The notes under the pieces were generated by a model, which was not told the DNA's origin, searched no databases, and saw only the letters and a program-made list of their open reading frames with translations. The position numbers and the translations under genes are program-made. A stretch of 64,000 bases of DNA from a bacterium (lineage in GTDB: Bacteria; Verrucomicrobiota; Kiritimatiellia; CAIKKV01; CAITUY01). Below are positions 19,267-28,384 of the stretch, in pieces; position 1 is the stretch's first letter; each line of letters starts with the position of its first letter. The DNA lies in assembly GCA_037143175.1 (NCBI GenBank), contig JBAWZF010000002.1:62001-126000 (forward strand), written 5' to 3'.

Positions 19267-20591
19267 TGCGTCACCACATACATCAGAATGTTCTGCCCCA
19301 GACGCTGGGAACTGACGTCGTCATACCCCTTGGCATAAGGACTCTGCGACATTTCCCAGCCGCCCGCCATGCCGAAGGGGCTATAAATCACGGCGACATG
19401 GCCGTTTACCTCCACCCCCTCAAGGCGCGGCTGGATCACGGCGACGCCCAGATCCTGCTGCAACAACGGGGTCACGCCCACCTGCTGCACATCGTTGGGC
19501 GTACGGAAAACCGCATTGCTCTGGGGAATGGGTTTCAAGGGCGCGCCAGGGAACACCGCGGCCATCAACTGGCGAAACGACAGATCAAACCCCTTCCGTC
19601 CACAGCAGGCCTCAGCCAGCAGAAAGCCTCCATTTTCAAGGTACTTCTTGAGTTGTTCCGCCTCGCTCTTACGGAGCGTGAAATACTCGTGCCCAGTCAA
19701 ATAAATGAGTGGGGCGTTAAAAATGGCGGGATCCGTCAGCCGGGCCTCCTTGACGGCAAATTTAACCGGCACATCGGTCTTCAGGTTAAACGTTTGCAAG
19801 ATCACCGACAGCCCCGCATGCCGGGTTTTCCAGATCCCATCATAGATCACCTGCACGATGGCCACCTTATCGGCGCTCGATTCGGGGCGATCAACGAACT
19901 TGATGCCCTGCGCCTGACTTTTGGCCCAGGCCCGCATGGCCGAGGAGTAGGAAAAAATATTCACACCCAACTTCTTGGCAGATTCCGGCTCATACGCCTG
20001 ATACTCCGGCTCCACCTTATCTTCCCAGCCCACCGCCATACACCACCGCGAGACCAGCGCCACCACCCGACAGTTGATTTCCACTGCATCGAACCAGGGC
20101 TCATCGCCGATAAACCCTGATTTCTTCACGCCGGGACAATACTTTACCCGATCCACATCATAATAGGCGTGAAAAACGGGATGATCCGAGGTCAGCCTCT
20201 GCACCGGTTGTTCAGGAAAAATGAGCGCCAGTTCCTTGATCGTGGAGCGATAAAAGGGAGCCGAGCCCAGTCCGGTGTTATAAACCAACATGCCGCCCGC
20301 CAGCGCATATTCACGAAGCCGCTTGCGCTGCGCCTCCGTGTAGGAATAATTGTAATGCCCTGACCGATACAGGAGAGGATTCTTGGCCGGATCAACGTCG
20401 ATCTGCTCCAGCGTCGCGACCTGCGTTTTGTAGCTCACGCCGATCATATCCTTCATGCTTTTCAGGAGATTATTGACGTCGTTGGGAGTGGCATTCCAAG
20501 AGGCATCACCCTGACCACACACCGGTATCGCCAGTAACAGCAGCCCACACACTCCACAAGCAAGCATGTTCACAAAGAATGTGTTACTCAT
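19263..20591 (-). CDS. Tandem DUF4159-like protein
   Basis: 442 residues with a signal peptide (LACGVCGLLLLAIPVCGQG). Two similar units follow. Unit 1 (about 65-235) begins LLYRSGHYNYSYTEAQRKRL, then REYALAGGMLVYN, and ends with a LGVNIFSY segment. Unit 2 (about 285-442) begins LIYLTGHEYFTLRKSEAEQL, then KKYLENGGFLLAE, and ends LGQNILMYVV. Each unit resembles a whole DUF4159 domain, which is normally present once and has a GATase-like fold. DUF4159 proteins accompany MoxR/BatA clusters. The duplication is seen by direct comparison; the function is unknown. Confidence 0.85.
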   Translation of the reverse strand: MSNTFFVNMLACGVCGLLLLAIPVCGQGDASWNATPNDVNNLLKSMKDMIGVSYKTQVATLEQIDVDPAKNPLLYRSGHYNYSYTEAQRKRLREYALAGGMLVYNTGLGSAPFYRSTIKELALIFPEQPVQRLTSDHPVFHAYYDVDRVKYCPGVKKSGFIGDEPWFDAVEINCRVVALVSRWCMAVGWEDKVEPEYQAYEPESAKKLGVNIFSYSSAMRAWAKSQAQGIKFVDRPESSADKVAIVQVIYDGIWKTRHAGLSVILQTFNLKTDVPVKFAVKEARLTDPAIFNAPLIYLTGHEYFTLRKSEAEQLKKYLENGGFLLAEACCGRKGFDLSFRQLMAAVFPGAPLKPIPQSNAVFRTPNDVQQVGVTPLLQQDLGVAVIQPRLEGVEVNGHVAVIYSPFGMAGGWEMSQSPYAKGYDDVSSQRLGQNILMYVVTQ

Positions 20592-20671
20592 CTGCGCTCG
20601 CTCCTTTGTTTATCAGACCGTTTTTGGAATGTTACCAAAACCAAGTCGATACACAACAGCTAATGGCGGAA

Positions 20672-21472
20672 TCATTGCGGCTTCAGCACTACGCGCCAAT
20701 GATTTTCATCGGCCAGCACAATGATTTTTCCTCCCAGATACGCTACGGAAATACTATTAAGGGTTCCGCCTGCCTGAAGAAAAGCTGACTTCCCTGCGGC
20801 AGTCGTAAACTCAACGGTATCAGTGCTGCCCGGCGCCAGACGGACGGGTTCGATATTGATGCCACTCGCATACGGCACAGCCAACGCTTTCCCCAGATCG
20901 GAGCGCACTCCCAGTCGGGTGGACTCCAGAACATATTGCTGGGTATTCATCCCTTTTAACAGAGACTCCTGACGGTACACCCAGGGCTTGCCCCACCGAT
21001 CAGTAAACGGGGGAAGAGAACTGAGTTTGAGGGCCTTGATCGATTCCAATGATGAGGGGAACTCAATATCCCGCGCATAGATTTTCTTCAGCGCACCCCG
21101 AACCTTCTCCCGATCCAGCCGGGTAAGCCAACCGCGCGCCATATCAGCACTGGCTACCTGAAGATACGTCGCATTTTCCGGCACCGACAACATCGTTTCT
21201 AGCAACGCACTCGCCTCGTTGGTTTTCCCCATCTTAAGTTGATGCCAAGCTTCCAAACCAGCAATCACAACCCCTAAGGAATCCTGCGGGGACTTCGTTC
21301 TGAATTCCCGACAAGCCGCCACCACCGCTGCATGAGCATCGCCGGCATTGGTACTTGCAGCCCAGACCTGCCATAATCCACGCTCATCAGGGACAGGAGT
21401 TTGGGCACGACACACCATCCCTGCCGCCAGCCCCGCCATCACACAAAAGAGAATCACGCTGCGCATCGTCAT
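20672..21472 (-). CDS. Exported TPR-like protein of unknown function
   Basis: 266 residues with a signal peptide (SVILFCVMAGLAAGMVCRAQ). Residues 30-150 are helical with TPR-like character (LGVVIAGLEAWHQLKMGKTNEA). Residues 150-266 are predicted beta strands ending in a segment LGGKIIVLADENHWRVVL. The family is not recognised. It lies 16 nt after the glycoside-hydrolase-like gene and 80 nt before the DUF4159 gene, so it may link the carbohydrate genes and the MoxR cluster into one transcript. Confidence 0.7.
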   Translation of the reverse strand: MTMRSVILFCVMAGLAAGMVCRAQTPVPDERGLWQVWAASTNAGDAHAAVVAACREFRTKSPQDSLGVVIAGLEAWHQLKMGKTNEASALLETMLSVPENATYLQVASADMARGWLTRLDREKVRGALKKIYARDIEFPSSLESIKALKLSSLPPFTDRWGKPWVYRQESLLKGMNTQQYVLESTRLGVRSDLGKALAVPYASGINIEPVRLAPGSTDTVEFTTAAGKSAFLQAGGTLNSISVAYLGGKIIVLADENHWRVVLKPQ

Positions 21473-21488
21473 TATTTTCCCTTTTTAT

Positions 21489-23771
21489 TTATTCGCAACC
21501 GTGAATTCGCTTCCCATGATCATCTGCTTGGCTTTCTTCAACAAGCCGGGCTGCCAAAGCCGCTGCAAATTTCGAAAAAGGCTCGATCACGCCCTGATGA
21601 TGGAGGGCCAATTGACCTTGCTCGTCACAGGACTTGACCCAGCGGGCATAGGTTCGCATATAGTTCTTTTCGAGAGCGACGGCCTTCTGAGCTTCACGCA
21701 CCAGATCTTTCAACTTCTCCGGGGGCGGCCAGGCGGCCATCGGATTCGTTACCGGCCAGGCCTTGTAGCCCATGAGCGGCAATTTTGCGTTCTGCAGATG
21801 ACTGACAGCCTGAATGTGCATGGCACTGATCCGGCATAAGTCCCGCATGTATTCCGCCTGACGTCGCCCTGGCCCGGTCACTTTGGAAATGAGACACTCA
21901 AACTCTTTTGCAGCAGCAGCATAATTGTCACGGGAACGATTGAGTCGGCGCCAATAATAACCCGGCGCCTCCGTGGAATTTTGAATCACCCAGTCGCCCG
22001 TGAAACCGATATTGTAATTATTGGTCTTGGCATAAAGCGTGGCCTCCTCCAAGCGCCGATAGGCGGTGATGGCTTGTACTGATGCCGCCGTTCCGAAAAG
22101 ACGACCGAAGTAGTCAGCGTAGAACACGTCCGGCTCCTGCCCGACATCCCAGCAAAGCGCGGCGGCGGCCGCAGCATTATGCTCCAGTCCGCGGACCCGC
22201 CAGTGATTGAAGTACAGGGTTTCGACCCCCATCTCGGAAGCACGTTTTATGTTCTCAATCAGAGAATCCGTCCACCCCTGAGCCAACATCATGGTGCCAT
22301 CGAATTCCAGCCAGGATATGACCCCAATGCGGTGTCCCGCCTCTGCCACCGGCTTCCAGGCCGGCAGATTGTTGGCAATGTCACGGGCCCCATAGTCCGC
22401 CAGACAATGGAAGCGCGAACCGCATGGTAGCATCCGCGCCACTCCGGGCATCATCAGCCGGATCGTCTCCGGGTTGGGACTGTAGACTGCAATGGATGTT
22501 TCAAGATGGCGTTCCGCGATTTTGCGCCTGACGCGCTCATCACTCAAGATAGCAAGGGAAAATTCCACAAAGCGCAACGTGCCGATGACGGTCGGATAGA
22601 AACAGTCACCTGGAAGCACCGTCCAATAGGGATGTGCCTTGGGATTCATTTCAGGTCCCGGCTCCGGCGTGACCACATGGCCCAAAGCCTCGCGGTCGAA
22701 CGCCTCCGGGGGCAATCCAAATTTTTCCGTCAACCGGGCCACTTCCGCCTCAATCGTTTCGCCTTTTTCGGGACGCCAGGCTACACCCTCACGCGACATC
22801 AACTGCACCTCATCCAGATCCGGAAATGCATCAATACCCTGGAGAACGCGCTCCACAGCAATATCAATCACCAGCGGGTGCCGCAAATTCGGTTCCGCCA
22901 ATTTCACACCCGACCACTCCTCCTGCCAGGTTTTAGTCAGATCGCCAGACCCAGCCAAAGCAGAGGCTTCACCTGACGTCCACTCGGGAAGTTTCTCGGC
23001 CAGAGCGGGCGGCATGGATTCAGGTTCTATCGAGACGCTGTTGCGAATGCCCCGGGCATGAGCGCGGGCCATCATCTTTTTATAGCGGGAATAGACCGCC
23101 TCACGCAGGGCTTCCGGATCCGTGATAGCCTCAAACTCACGAGGGAACCAGTGCTCCTTCACCTTGACTTTACGACGCCCGATCATGTCCGCGGCTAACG
23201 GCTTGCGGCGGAGATTACCCAGGGAATGATCGAGCGGCTTAACGCCGCGATACGAAAACGGGAACCACTGCTGCGGCGTATACATGTGGAAGGCCAGGTA
23301 ATTAAAACGCTGACGAGCCATGTTATCGATAAAGGCGGCGAACTCCGGTTCAGAGAAGAAGGACTGATCCTGGACGAAATTCAAGTGCATCCGAATCCCG
23401 CGTTCCCGCACAGTGGGTCGGTGTCGCAAGTTCAACGTCGGAAACTTTAATAACGACCTCCGAGGCGGGAGATTTTCACCGGAAAAATCAAATACACACC
23501 CGAGCTTTTCACAGAAGGTATAGACGGCATGAAGCAGGGCAGCGGCATCGCCACCGCCCAGTCGGGCCACAGAATCCTCCGATTTGATGGCAATCTCCCC
23601 TGCCTCCAGGATTGGATCAACTTCCATTGCCACCCGCAATCGGATCTCCGCTTCAGATTTAGAATTGATGGCCACCGGCTCCGAAGCCAAGGTAGTCAAC
23701 AGACGGGCTAATTCAGACCCGGCATAAAGAGTTACCGTATCGCCTGAAGAAGGCTGAAATATATTGATCAT
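21489..23771 (-). CDS. Glycoside-hydrolase-like protein (GH67/GH20-type architecture)
   Basis: 760 residues, no signal peptide. Residues 1-100 resemble the alpha/beta domain that precedes catalytic barrels in GH67, GH20 and related families (VTLYAGSELARLL, HAVYTFCEKLGCVFDF). Residues 110-560 look like a TIM barrel (RGIRMHLNF, ARQRFNYLAFHMY, GVETLYFNHWRVRGLEH), followed by a helical C-terminus. Catalytic residues cannot be assigned with confidence. It overlaps the GH4 gene by 4 nt (ATGA), so the two enzymes are probably made together and act on the same oligosaccharide in the cytoplasm. Cleavage of a uronic acid or hexosamine is possible but unproven. Confidence 0.7.
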   Translation of the reverse strand: MINIFQPSSGDTVTLYAGSELARLLTTLASEPVAINSKSEAEIRLRVAMEVDPILEAGEIAIKSEDSVARLGGGDAAALLHAVYTFCEKLGCVFDFSGENLPPRRSLLKFPTLNLRHRPTVRERGIRMHLNFVQDQSFFSEPEFAAFIDNMARQRFNYLAFHMYTPQQWFPFSYRGVKPLDHSLGNLRRKPLAADMIGRRKVKVKEHWFPREFEAITDPEALREAVYSRYKKMMARAHARGIRNSVSIEPESMPPALAEKLPEWTSGEASALAGSGDLTKTWQEEWSGVKLAEPNLRHPLVIDIAVERVLQGIDAFPDLDEVQLMSREGVAWRPEKGETIEAEVARLTEKFGLPPEAFDREALGHVVTPEPGPEMNPKAHPYWTVLPGDCFYPTVIGTLRFVEFSLAILSDERVRRKIAERHLETSIAVYSPNPETIRLMMPGVARMLPCGSRFHCLADYGARDIANNLPAWKPVAEAGHRIGVISWLEFDGTMMLAQGWTDSLIENIKRASEMGVETLYFNHWRVRGLEHNAAAAAALCWDVGQEPDVFYADYFGRLFGTAASVQAITAYRRLEEATLYAKTNNYNIGFTGDWVIQNSTEAPGYYWRRLNRSRDNYAAAAKEFECLISKVTGPGRRQAEYMRDLCRISAMHIQAVSHLQNAKLPLMGYKAWPVTNPMAAWPPPEKLKDLVREAQKAVALEKNYMRTYARWVKSCDEQGQLALHHQGVIEPFSKFAAALAARLVEESQADDHGKRIHGCE

Positions 23772-25186
23772 GCTTGTACCTTATCTAAAGTCTGTCTGAT
23801 GCGACTACTATTCGTTCGCTTCCAGTTATTGGGCTGATTTTCAACCCGACTCTTGAACTTGGGCAGCATGTTGCCATGCGCCTTGATGAGGGCGTCGCAC
23901 AGGTCGCGAATCTTATCGAGCGGTAACTCGGCGGCGGTGTGCGGATCGAGATAGGCCGCCTGATACAACGCATCCTTGTTGCCCGTCAACGCAGCCTCAA
24001 TCGCCATGAGATGGACATTGATGTTTGTGCGGTTGAGCGCGGCACACTGTTCCGGCAGTTCGCCCACATGACAGCCTTGGACGCCATTCCGATCCACCAT
24101 ACAAGGCACCTCCACCACCGCCTTGGAGGGCAGATTGGTGATCAGTCCCTGGTTAAGCACATTGCCGCCAATCCGGAACGGCACATCGGTCTCCATCGCT
24201 TCCATGATATAGGAGCCGTACTCATGGGAACGGGTGTGACTGAGTTGGGAAGAACGCGTCAGCTCCACGCTGCGCTTTTTCCAATCCGCGATCTGATTGA
24301 TGCAGCGGCGGGGATATTCATCCAAGGGTATACCGAATTCCTCGACGAGGCCGGGGAACTGGCTCTTGATCCAGTAAGGGGTGTATTCCGCATTGTGTTC
24401 AGAGGATTCGGTGATGTAGTGCCCGAAGTGGCGGATCATGTCGAGCCGCACCATATCCCAGTTCTTTGTCGCACCTTTGCGCCGGGCCTCGGCCACCAAC
24501 CGCGCCGCACGTTTTCTGATTTCAGGATAGAGATCGACATCGCCGTCAGCGATTTCCAAAAGCCATCCCATGTGGTTGATACCGGCAATGCTCCAACGCA
24601 ACTTGGAGACCTTCTCCGCCATACCCAGATTGCGCAGCAAACCGTCGGCGCAAACCTGTACCGAATGGCAAAGGCCAACGGTCCGAATACTAGTTCCGCG
24701 CAACATGGCGCCGGTCAACATGGACATGGGGTTGGTATAGTTAAGCAACCAGGCGTCAGGGCAGACGCCCTCCATATCATGGGCGAAGTCCAGCATGACC
24801 GGAATGGTGCGCAGAGCGCGGAAGATGCCGCCGATACCAAGGGTATCGGCGATGGTCTGGCGCAGGCCGAACCGCTTGGGGATCTCGAAATCAATGACGG
24901 TGGAGGGTTTGTAGCCACCTACCTGAATGGCGTTGACCACATAGTTCGCCCCCTTTAAGGCCGCCTTACGGTTGGTAACACCGAGGTAAGCGCTGATCTT
25001 GGCCCTGCCCTGGTTGATGTTGGTGTTGAGGATATCCAGCATCTGTTTGGACTCCTTGAGCCGGTGCGCATCAATATCGTAGAGGGCGATTTCGGAATTC
25101 TGCAGCGCCGGGCTGAGGAGCGAATCCCCGATGACGTTCTTGACAAAGACGGTACTACCCGCGCCCATAAAAGTGATCTTCGGCAT
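23768..25186 (-). CDS. GH4-family glycosidase (alpha-galactosidase MelA-like)
   Basis: 472 residues from the ATG at 25186, where the conserved N-terminal Rossmann motif begins (KITFMGAGSTVF); the longer in-frame ORF would place 22 unrelated residues before it, and CAGGGAGAACTG provides a ribosome site. GH4 enzymes need NAD+ and Mn2+ and use a redox elimination mechanism. The metal-site motif CHSVQ, typical of alpha-galactosidases of the family, follows NYTNPMS, and GINHMGW matches the next conserved block. Substrate is most likely an alpha-galactoside, but GH4 also holds glucosidases, glucuronidases and galacturonidases. It is cytoplasmic and heads the operon with the 760-residue protein. Confidence 0.9.
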   Translation of the reverse strand: MPKITFMGAGSTVFVKNVIGDSLLSPALQNSEIALYDIDAHRLKESKQMLDILNTNINQGRAKISAYLGVTNRKAALKGANYVVNAIQVGGYKPSTVIDFEIPKRFGLRQTIADTLGIGGIFRALRTIPVMLDFAHDMEGVCPDAWLLNYTNPMSMLTGAMLRGTSIRTVGLCHSVQVCADGLLRNLGMAEKVSKLRWSIAGINHMGWLLEIADGDVDLYPEIRKRAARLVAEARRKGATKNWDMVRLDMIRHFGHYITESSEHNAEYTPYWIKSQFPGLVEEFGIPLDEYPRRCINQIADWKKRSVELTRSSQLSHTRSHEYGSYIMEAMETDVPFRIGGNVLNQGLITNLPSKAVVEVPCMVDRNGVQGCHVGELPEQCAALNRTNINVHLMAIEAALTGNKDALYQAAYLDPHTAAELPLDKIRDLCDALIKAHGNMLPKFKSRVENQPNNWKRTNSSRIRQTLDKVQA

Positions 25187-25261
25187 ATACAGTTCTCCCT
25201 GATTCAGTGTGGTCCAAGAAATCGCCCCATGCCGCCCCGGACACTCGTCCATGGGAACCGA

Positions 25262-25281
25262 CTTGAAACGACGTTTTCAAG
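25262..25281 (-). promoter_or_regulatory. Candidate operator palindrome upstream of the GH4 gene
   Basis: CTTGAAA and TTTCAAG half-sites separated by 6 nt, centred about 85 nt before the GH4 start. The form resembles binding sites of LacI-type sugar regulators. No regulator gene is present in the window, and no clear -35/-10 pair was found in the 230-nt space between the GH4 gene and the tRNA. Confidence 0.3.
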
Positions 25282-25416
25282 GGAAAAGAAACTGCCAAAG
25301 CCCTACCATAAACGCAAGCACTCTTGTTACCCCATATCACCATATTATCCAAAATAACCGCATATTTTTGTATGCATCAATAAAGATGACCCGCATTCTG
25401 GAGTATGCATATGTAA

Positions 25417-25492
25417 TGGAGCCAACAGTCGGGATCGAACCGACGACCTGCGCATTACGAATGCGCTGCTCTACCAGCTGAGCTATGTTGGC
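25417..25492 (-). tRNA. tRNA-Thr (anticodon CGT)
   Basis: 76 nt on the minus strand. The acceptor stem GCCAACA pairs with TGTTGGC, followed by encoded TCCA, so the CCA end is in the gene. The D arm GCTCAGCTGGTAGAGC, anticodon arm GCGCA-TTCGTAA-TGCGC with anticodon CGT, and T arm GTCGG-TTCGATC-CCGAC are all intact. It reads threonine codon ACG. Confidence 0.95.
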
Positions 25493-25552
25493 CTTGATGA
25501 AAAGTGGGACAAACCTTATCGAAAACTGGCCCGCTGTCAACTCTGCGCTTTT

Positions 25553-26689
25553 TTATGTCATCAGCCGGATCAACATAAGTTCCAAAACTGTCTGATTTGG
25601 CACACTGCTCGAAACTAAGGTCTCGTATGTTTCCAACAACAGTCGCTGATTGCGACGTAATGCAGAGGCAGAATAGCAACGAGCCTGTTGCGCCATCTTA
25701 CTCACCACAAAAGGATGAATAGTGTCTGGCGGGCGCTTAAGGATTGAGGAAATTACGTCCACAACCTCTCCTGGTACACCACCAGTCCACTCCGCCGTTT
25801 CACGGGATCCGCCCCCTCTAATTCGCACCCAACCTTGATCCAGTCCCTCTCGATATAAAACCAAATCACGCATCCGAGAAGAGAGCGAGGCGACAATACC
25901 GATAGGATTTTCTTTTCCTGCCAGCAGATCGCGTAGCACCTCAAGGGCCTCCGGTAATTTTCGTTCACCCACTGCGTCTAGAAGATCCCACATCACCGAA
26001 GTCAGGGTCGTGGAGACCACCATTTTGATGTCTTCAACGGTGGCTCGACGGCGTGTCCCTAAAAACAGGGTGAGTTTTTCGGCTTCCATATAAATTTGCC
26101 GGGAATCTGCCCCCACCCGGTTCAGAAACAACTCTAACGCCTCGGGCTCCAATACCACGCCCAATTCCTTGAATGTGGCGATGATTTTCTCACGCCCTAC
26201 GCGCTCAACGAGATAGGCTTTGTCGGGCAGGCAGAATTCACGGACCTCGAACCGGCTCGAGAATAACTTATAGAAAGCCGATCGTTTATCCACTTTAGGA
26301 GCAGTCACCAGCAACACCGTGTTCCCCGCCTGCCCAGCTTGGATCGCCGCGACAAGCCCCTTGACCGCCTCCTTCACCCTGTCATTGTCATCGGATGATC
26401 CGCCAGAGGTGGAATCCTCCTTTTCGGCAGGCGCATCCAGGAAAGAGACCCCACGCCACCAGATCACTTTATCACCCGTCATTAAAAAACCGGGAGTCAC
26501 AAGCGCCTCATGGCAGCGCCTGGTCACCTCAAGTGCATCGTCTACCGAATCCGCCCGACCCTCGATTACCTCAAGACCAAAAGCCTGGTCTGCAGGAGAC
26601 ACAAGGGTGTTCACCAATTGCCGGGCGGCTAGGTTAAGAGGATATTCATCATCCCCAACAAATAGATATGATTGCTTCTGGTTACTCAT
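25553..26689 (-). CDS. holA: DNA polymerase III subunit delta
   Basis: 378 residues, somewhat longer than the usual 330-345. The N-terminus SYLFVGDDEYPLNLAARQLV matches the HolA start pattern, in which delta opens the clamp-loader AAA-like fold without a functional ATP site. The segment EALELFLNRVGADSRQIYMEAEKL and the following TLTSVMWDLLDAVGERKLPEAL are characteristic of domains II and III. A charged insertion near residues 88-108 (EKEDSTSGGSSDDNDR) explains the extra length. Delta binds the beta clamp and opens it for loading. The gene is divergent from the pgpH-like gene, with 76 nt between starts, and the tRNA lies 60 nt beyond its end. Confidence 0.92.
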   Translation of the reverse strand: MSNQKQSYLFVGDDEYPLNLAARQLVNTLVSPADQAFGLEVIEGRADSVDDALEVTRRCHEALVTPGFLMTGDKVIWWRGVSFLDAPAEKEDSTSGGSSDDNDRVKEAVKGLVAAIQAGQAGNTVLLVTAPKVDKRSAFYKLFSSRFEVREFCLPDKAYLVERVGREKIIATFKELGVVLEPEALELFLNRVGADSRQIYMEAEKLTLFLGTRRRATVEDIKMVVSTTLTSVMWDLLDAVGERKLPEALEVLRDLLAGKENPIGIVASLSSRMRDLVLYREGLDQGWVRIRGGGSRETAEWTGGVPGEVVDVISSILKRPPDTIHPFVVSKMAQQARCYSASALRRNQRLLLETYETLVSSSVPNQTVLELMLIRLMT

Positions 26690-26765
26690 TCTTGCCAGTT
26701 GGCTCCAAAAATGTATTAATGGCTTGTATCAAGTTAAGTCTGGTTTGTCACGGGCTCAACAACCT

Positions 26766-28301
26766 ATGAAGCAATGGCTGTCAAAATTCAGGTCTCAGCG
26801 GCTTAAAGAACGCTACAAAGACGGAGGTCGCAAACCTCTGAGGATTGATATCGGCTGGTGGAACCAACCCTCCATTTCGCTGCTTATCGGCGTATTTCTT
26901 TGGGGTGCTGCCAGTATGCTTTTATATACTGGTATCGATGATAAAGCAGGCACCTTCAAACTGACTGTCGCCAATATCGGCGACGAGGTGTTCCTCCTGA
27001 TTATAACCGTCATTGCAGCAATGATGTTGCGGGTTCTCGCCCCGAAAATCTTCAAAAGCAATACCCACCTTCTCTTGCTGGCCATGAGCGCACTATTCAC
27101 CATCATTCCCGGCAGCATTCTAATTCATCTCACTGATCACGGCCCCGTCTTCACACATACTTCCGCGGAAATGCTTATCCCGTTTGCATTGGCCCCATTG
27201 CTCTCCGGCATCCTCTTAGGCGGGGGTGCGGCCATAGTTGTCGGCCTATGGACTACCCTTGTCTGCTTTGTTGTGGGTAACGGGAGTGCACCCTTACTGG
27301 TCGCCGGCCTCATTGCAACAGCCGCCTCCGCTCGCTGGCTTAAAAAGATCAGACGGAGAACGCAAGTTATTCGCATCGGATTCCTGATCGGGATTTTTCA
27401 AATCGCATGTCTTGGGGTTTTATTTGAACGCATCCCAACTCATGCCTTACAAGCCTCAAGCCTGATCGGAGCGAGCGTTGCAGGAGGGCTCATGGCCGGA
27501 CTGCTTGTTTTGTTGCTGCTCCCCGTTTGCGAGTCCCTTTTCGGGCTCACCTCTACCGTGAGCCTTCTGGAACTTTCCGATCTTGCCCATCCTTTACTGC
27601 AACGCCTGGCCTTCGAGGCACCGGGCACTTACCACCACAGTCTGATGGTAGCGAACCTCGCACAAGCCGCTGCGGATGAGATTGGCGCCAATTCAGTACT
27701 GGCCAGAGTTGGTGCCTATTTCCATGATATCGGCAAAATCACCAAGTCGGATTATTATACTGAGAATATCCGGACAGGCCAGAATCCACACGACGATCTG
27801 GCGCCAAGCATGAGCGCCCTACTGGTTATGTCTCACATCAAGGAGGGCATTACCCTCGCGATGCTTTACAAGCTGCCACAAGCCGTCATCGACATCATCC
27901 AACAGCATCAGGGTACTGGCTTGGTGGTCTATTTCCATCATAAAGCAGGGCGACAAGCTCAAGCTGAGTCAATGGCCTCCCCAAATAAGGCACGAGCGGT
28001 TGTGGACGAATCGAGCTATCGTTATCCCGGACCCAAGCCAATTTCGCGAGAGGCCGCTATCATTATGCTTGCCGACTCCGTCGAAGCGTCCTCTCGCTCT
28101 CTCGAAAAGCCAACCGCTTCAGGCATTACAGAACTCGTGGACCGAATAGTCGATGCCCGCGTTGAAGACAATCAGTTGGATGATTGCGAAATGACACTTG
28201 AAGAGCTATCCCGCGTCAAACGAGCTTTTGTATTCTGTCTATCCAACATGCTTCATTCCCGAATCGCCTATCCGAAGCAGGAGGAGAAGAAAGGTTGCTG
28301 A
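26766..28301 (+). CDS. PgpH-like membrane HD-domain phosphohydrolase
   Basis: 511 residues from the ATG at 26766. A longer in-frame reading to 26319 overlaps holA and has no membrane-protein character there, so it is rejected. One hydrophobic helix (about 38-59) is followed after a short spacer by about six more, then an HD-type domain (HHSLMVANLAQAA, AYFHDIGKITKSDYY). This is the 7TM-HD family; PgpH members hydrolyse c-di-AMP. The large extracellular domain normally found after helix 1 is absent, making this protein about 200 residues shorter than usual. The order pgpH-ybeY-recO matches a widespread conserved cluster. The stop codon TGA lies inside a dispersed repeat. Confidence 0.85.
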   Translation: MKQWLSKFRSQRLKERYKDGGRKPLRIDIGWWNQPSISLLIGVFLWGAASMLLYTGIDDKAGTFKLTVANIGDEVFLLIITVIAAMMLRVLAPKIFKSNTHLLLLAMSALFTIIPGSILIHLTDHGPVFTHTSAEMLIPFALAPLLSGILLGGGAAIVVGLWTTLVCFVVGNGSAPLLVAGLIATAASARWLKKIRRRTQVIRIGFLIGIFQIACLGVLFERIPTHALQASSLIGASVAGGLMAGLLVLLLLPVCESLFGLTSTVSLLELSDLAHPLLQRLAFEAPGTYHHSLMVANLAQAAADEIGANSVLARVGAYFHDIGKITKSDYYTENIRTGQNPHDDLAPSMSALLVMSHIKEGITLAMLYKLPQAVIDIIQQHQGTGLVVYFHHKAGRQAQAESMASPNKARAVVDESSYRYPGPKPISREAAIIMLADSVEASSRSLEKPTASGITELVDRIVDARVEDNQLDDCEMTLEELSRVKRAFVFCLSNMLHSRIAYPKQEEKKGC

Positions 28302-28384
28302 GTTGTCGGGTTGCTGAGTTGCTAATTGAAAGCCCCACATTGTGCTTATCCTCATCAATCCAACACCCGGGCAACTCAACAACA
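28294..28384. repeat. Inverted repeat of the GTTGCTGAGTTG family
   Basis: The left part has two direct units of GTTGCTGAGTTG, at 28294-28305 and 28311-28322; the right part (about 28371-28384) carries the complement CAACTCAACAAC. Together they form an imperfect hairpin element between the pgpH-like and ybeY genes. The same family occurs at 37552-37636 and 50861-50890. It provides the final Cys codon and the TGA of the upstream gene. Confidence 0.65.

Noticed and set aside
26319-26765. N-terminal extension of the pgpH-like gene
   Set aside because: It lies antisense in holA, shows no membrane or domain pattern, and a normal first helix follows the ATG at 26766.
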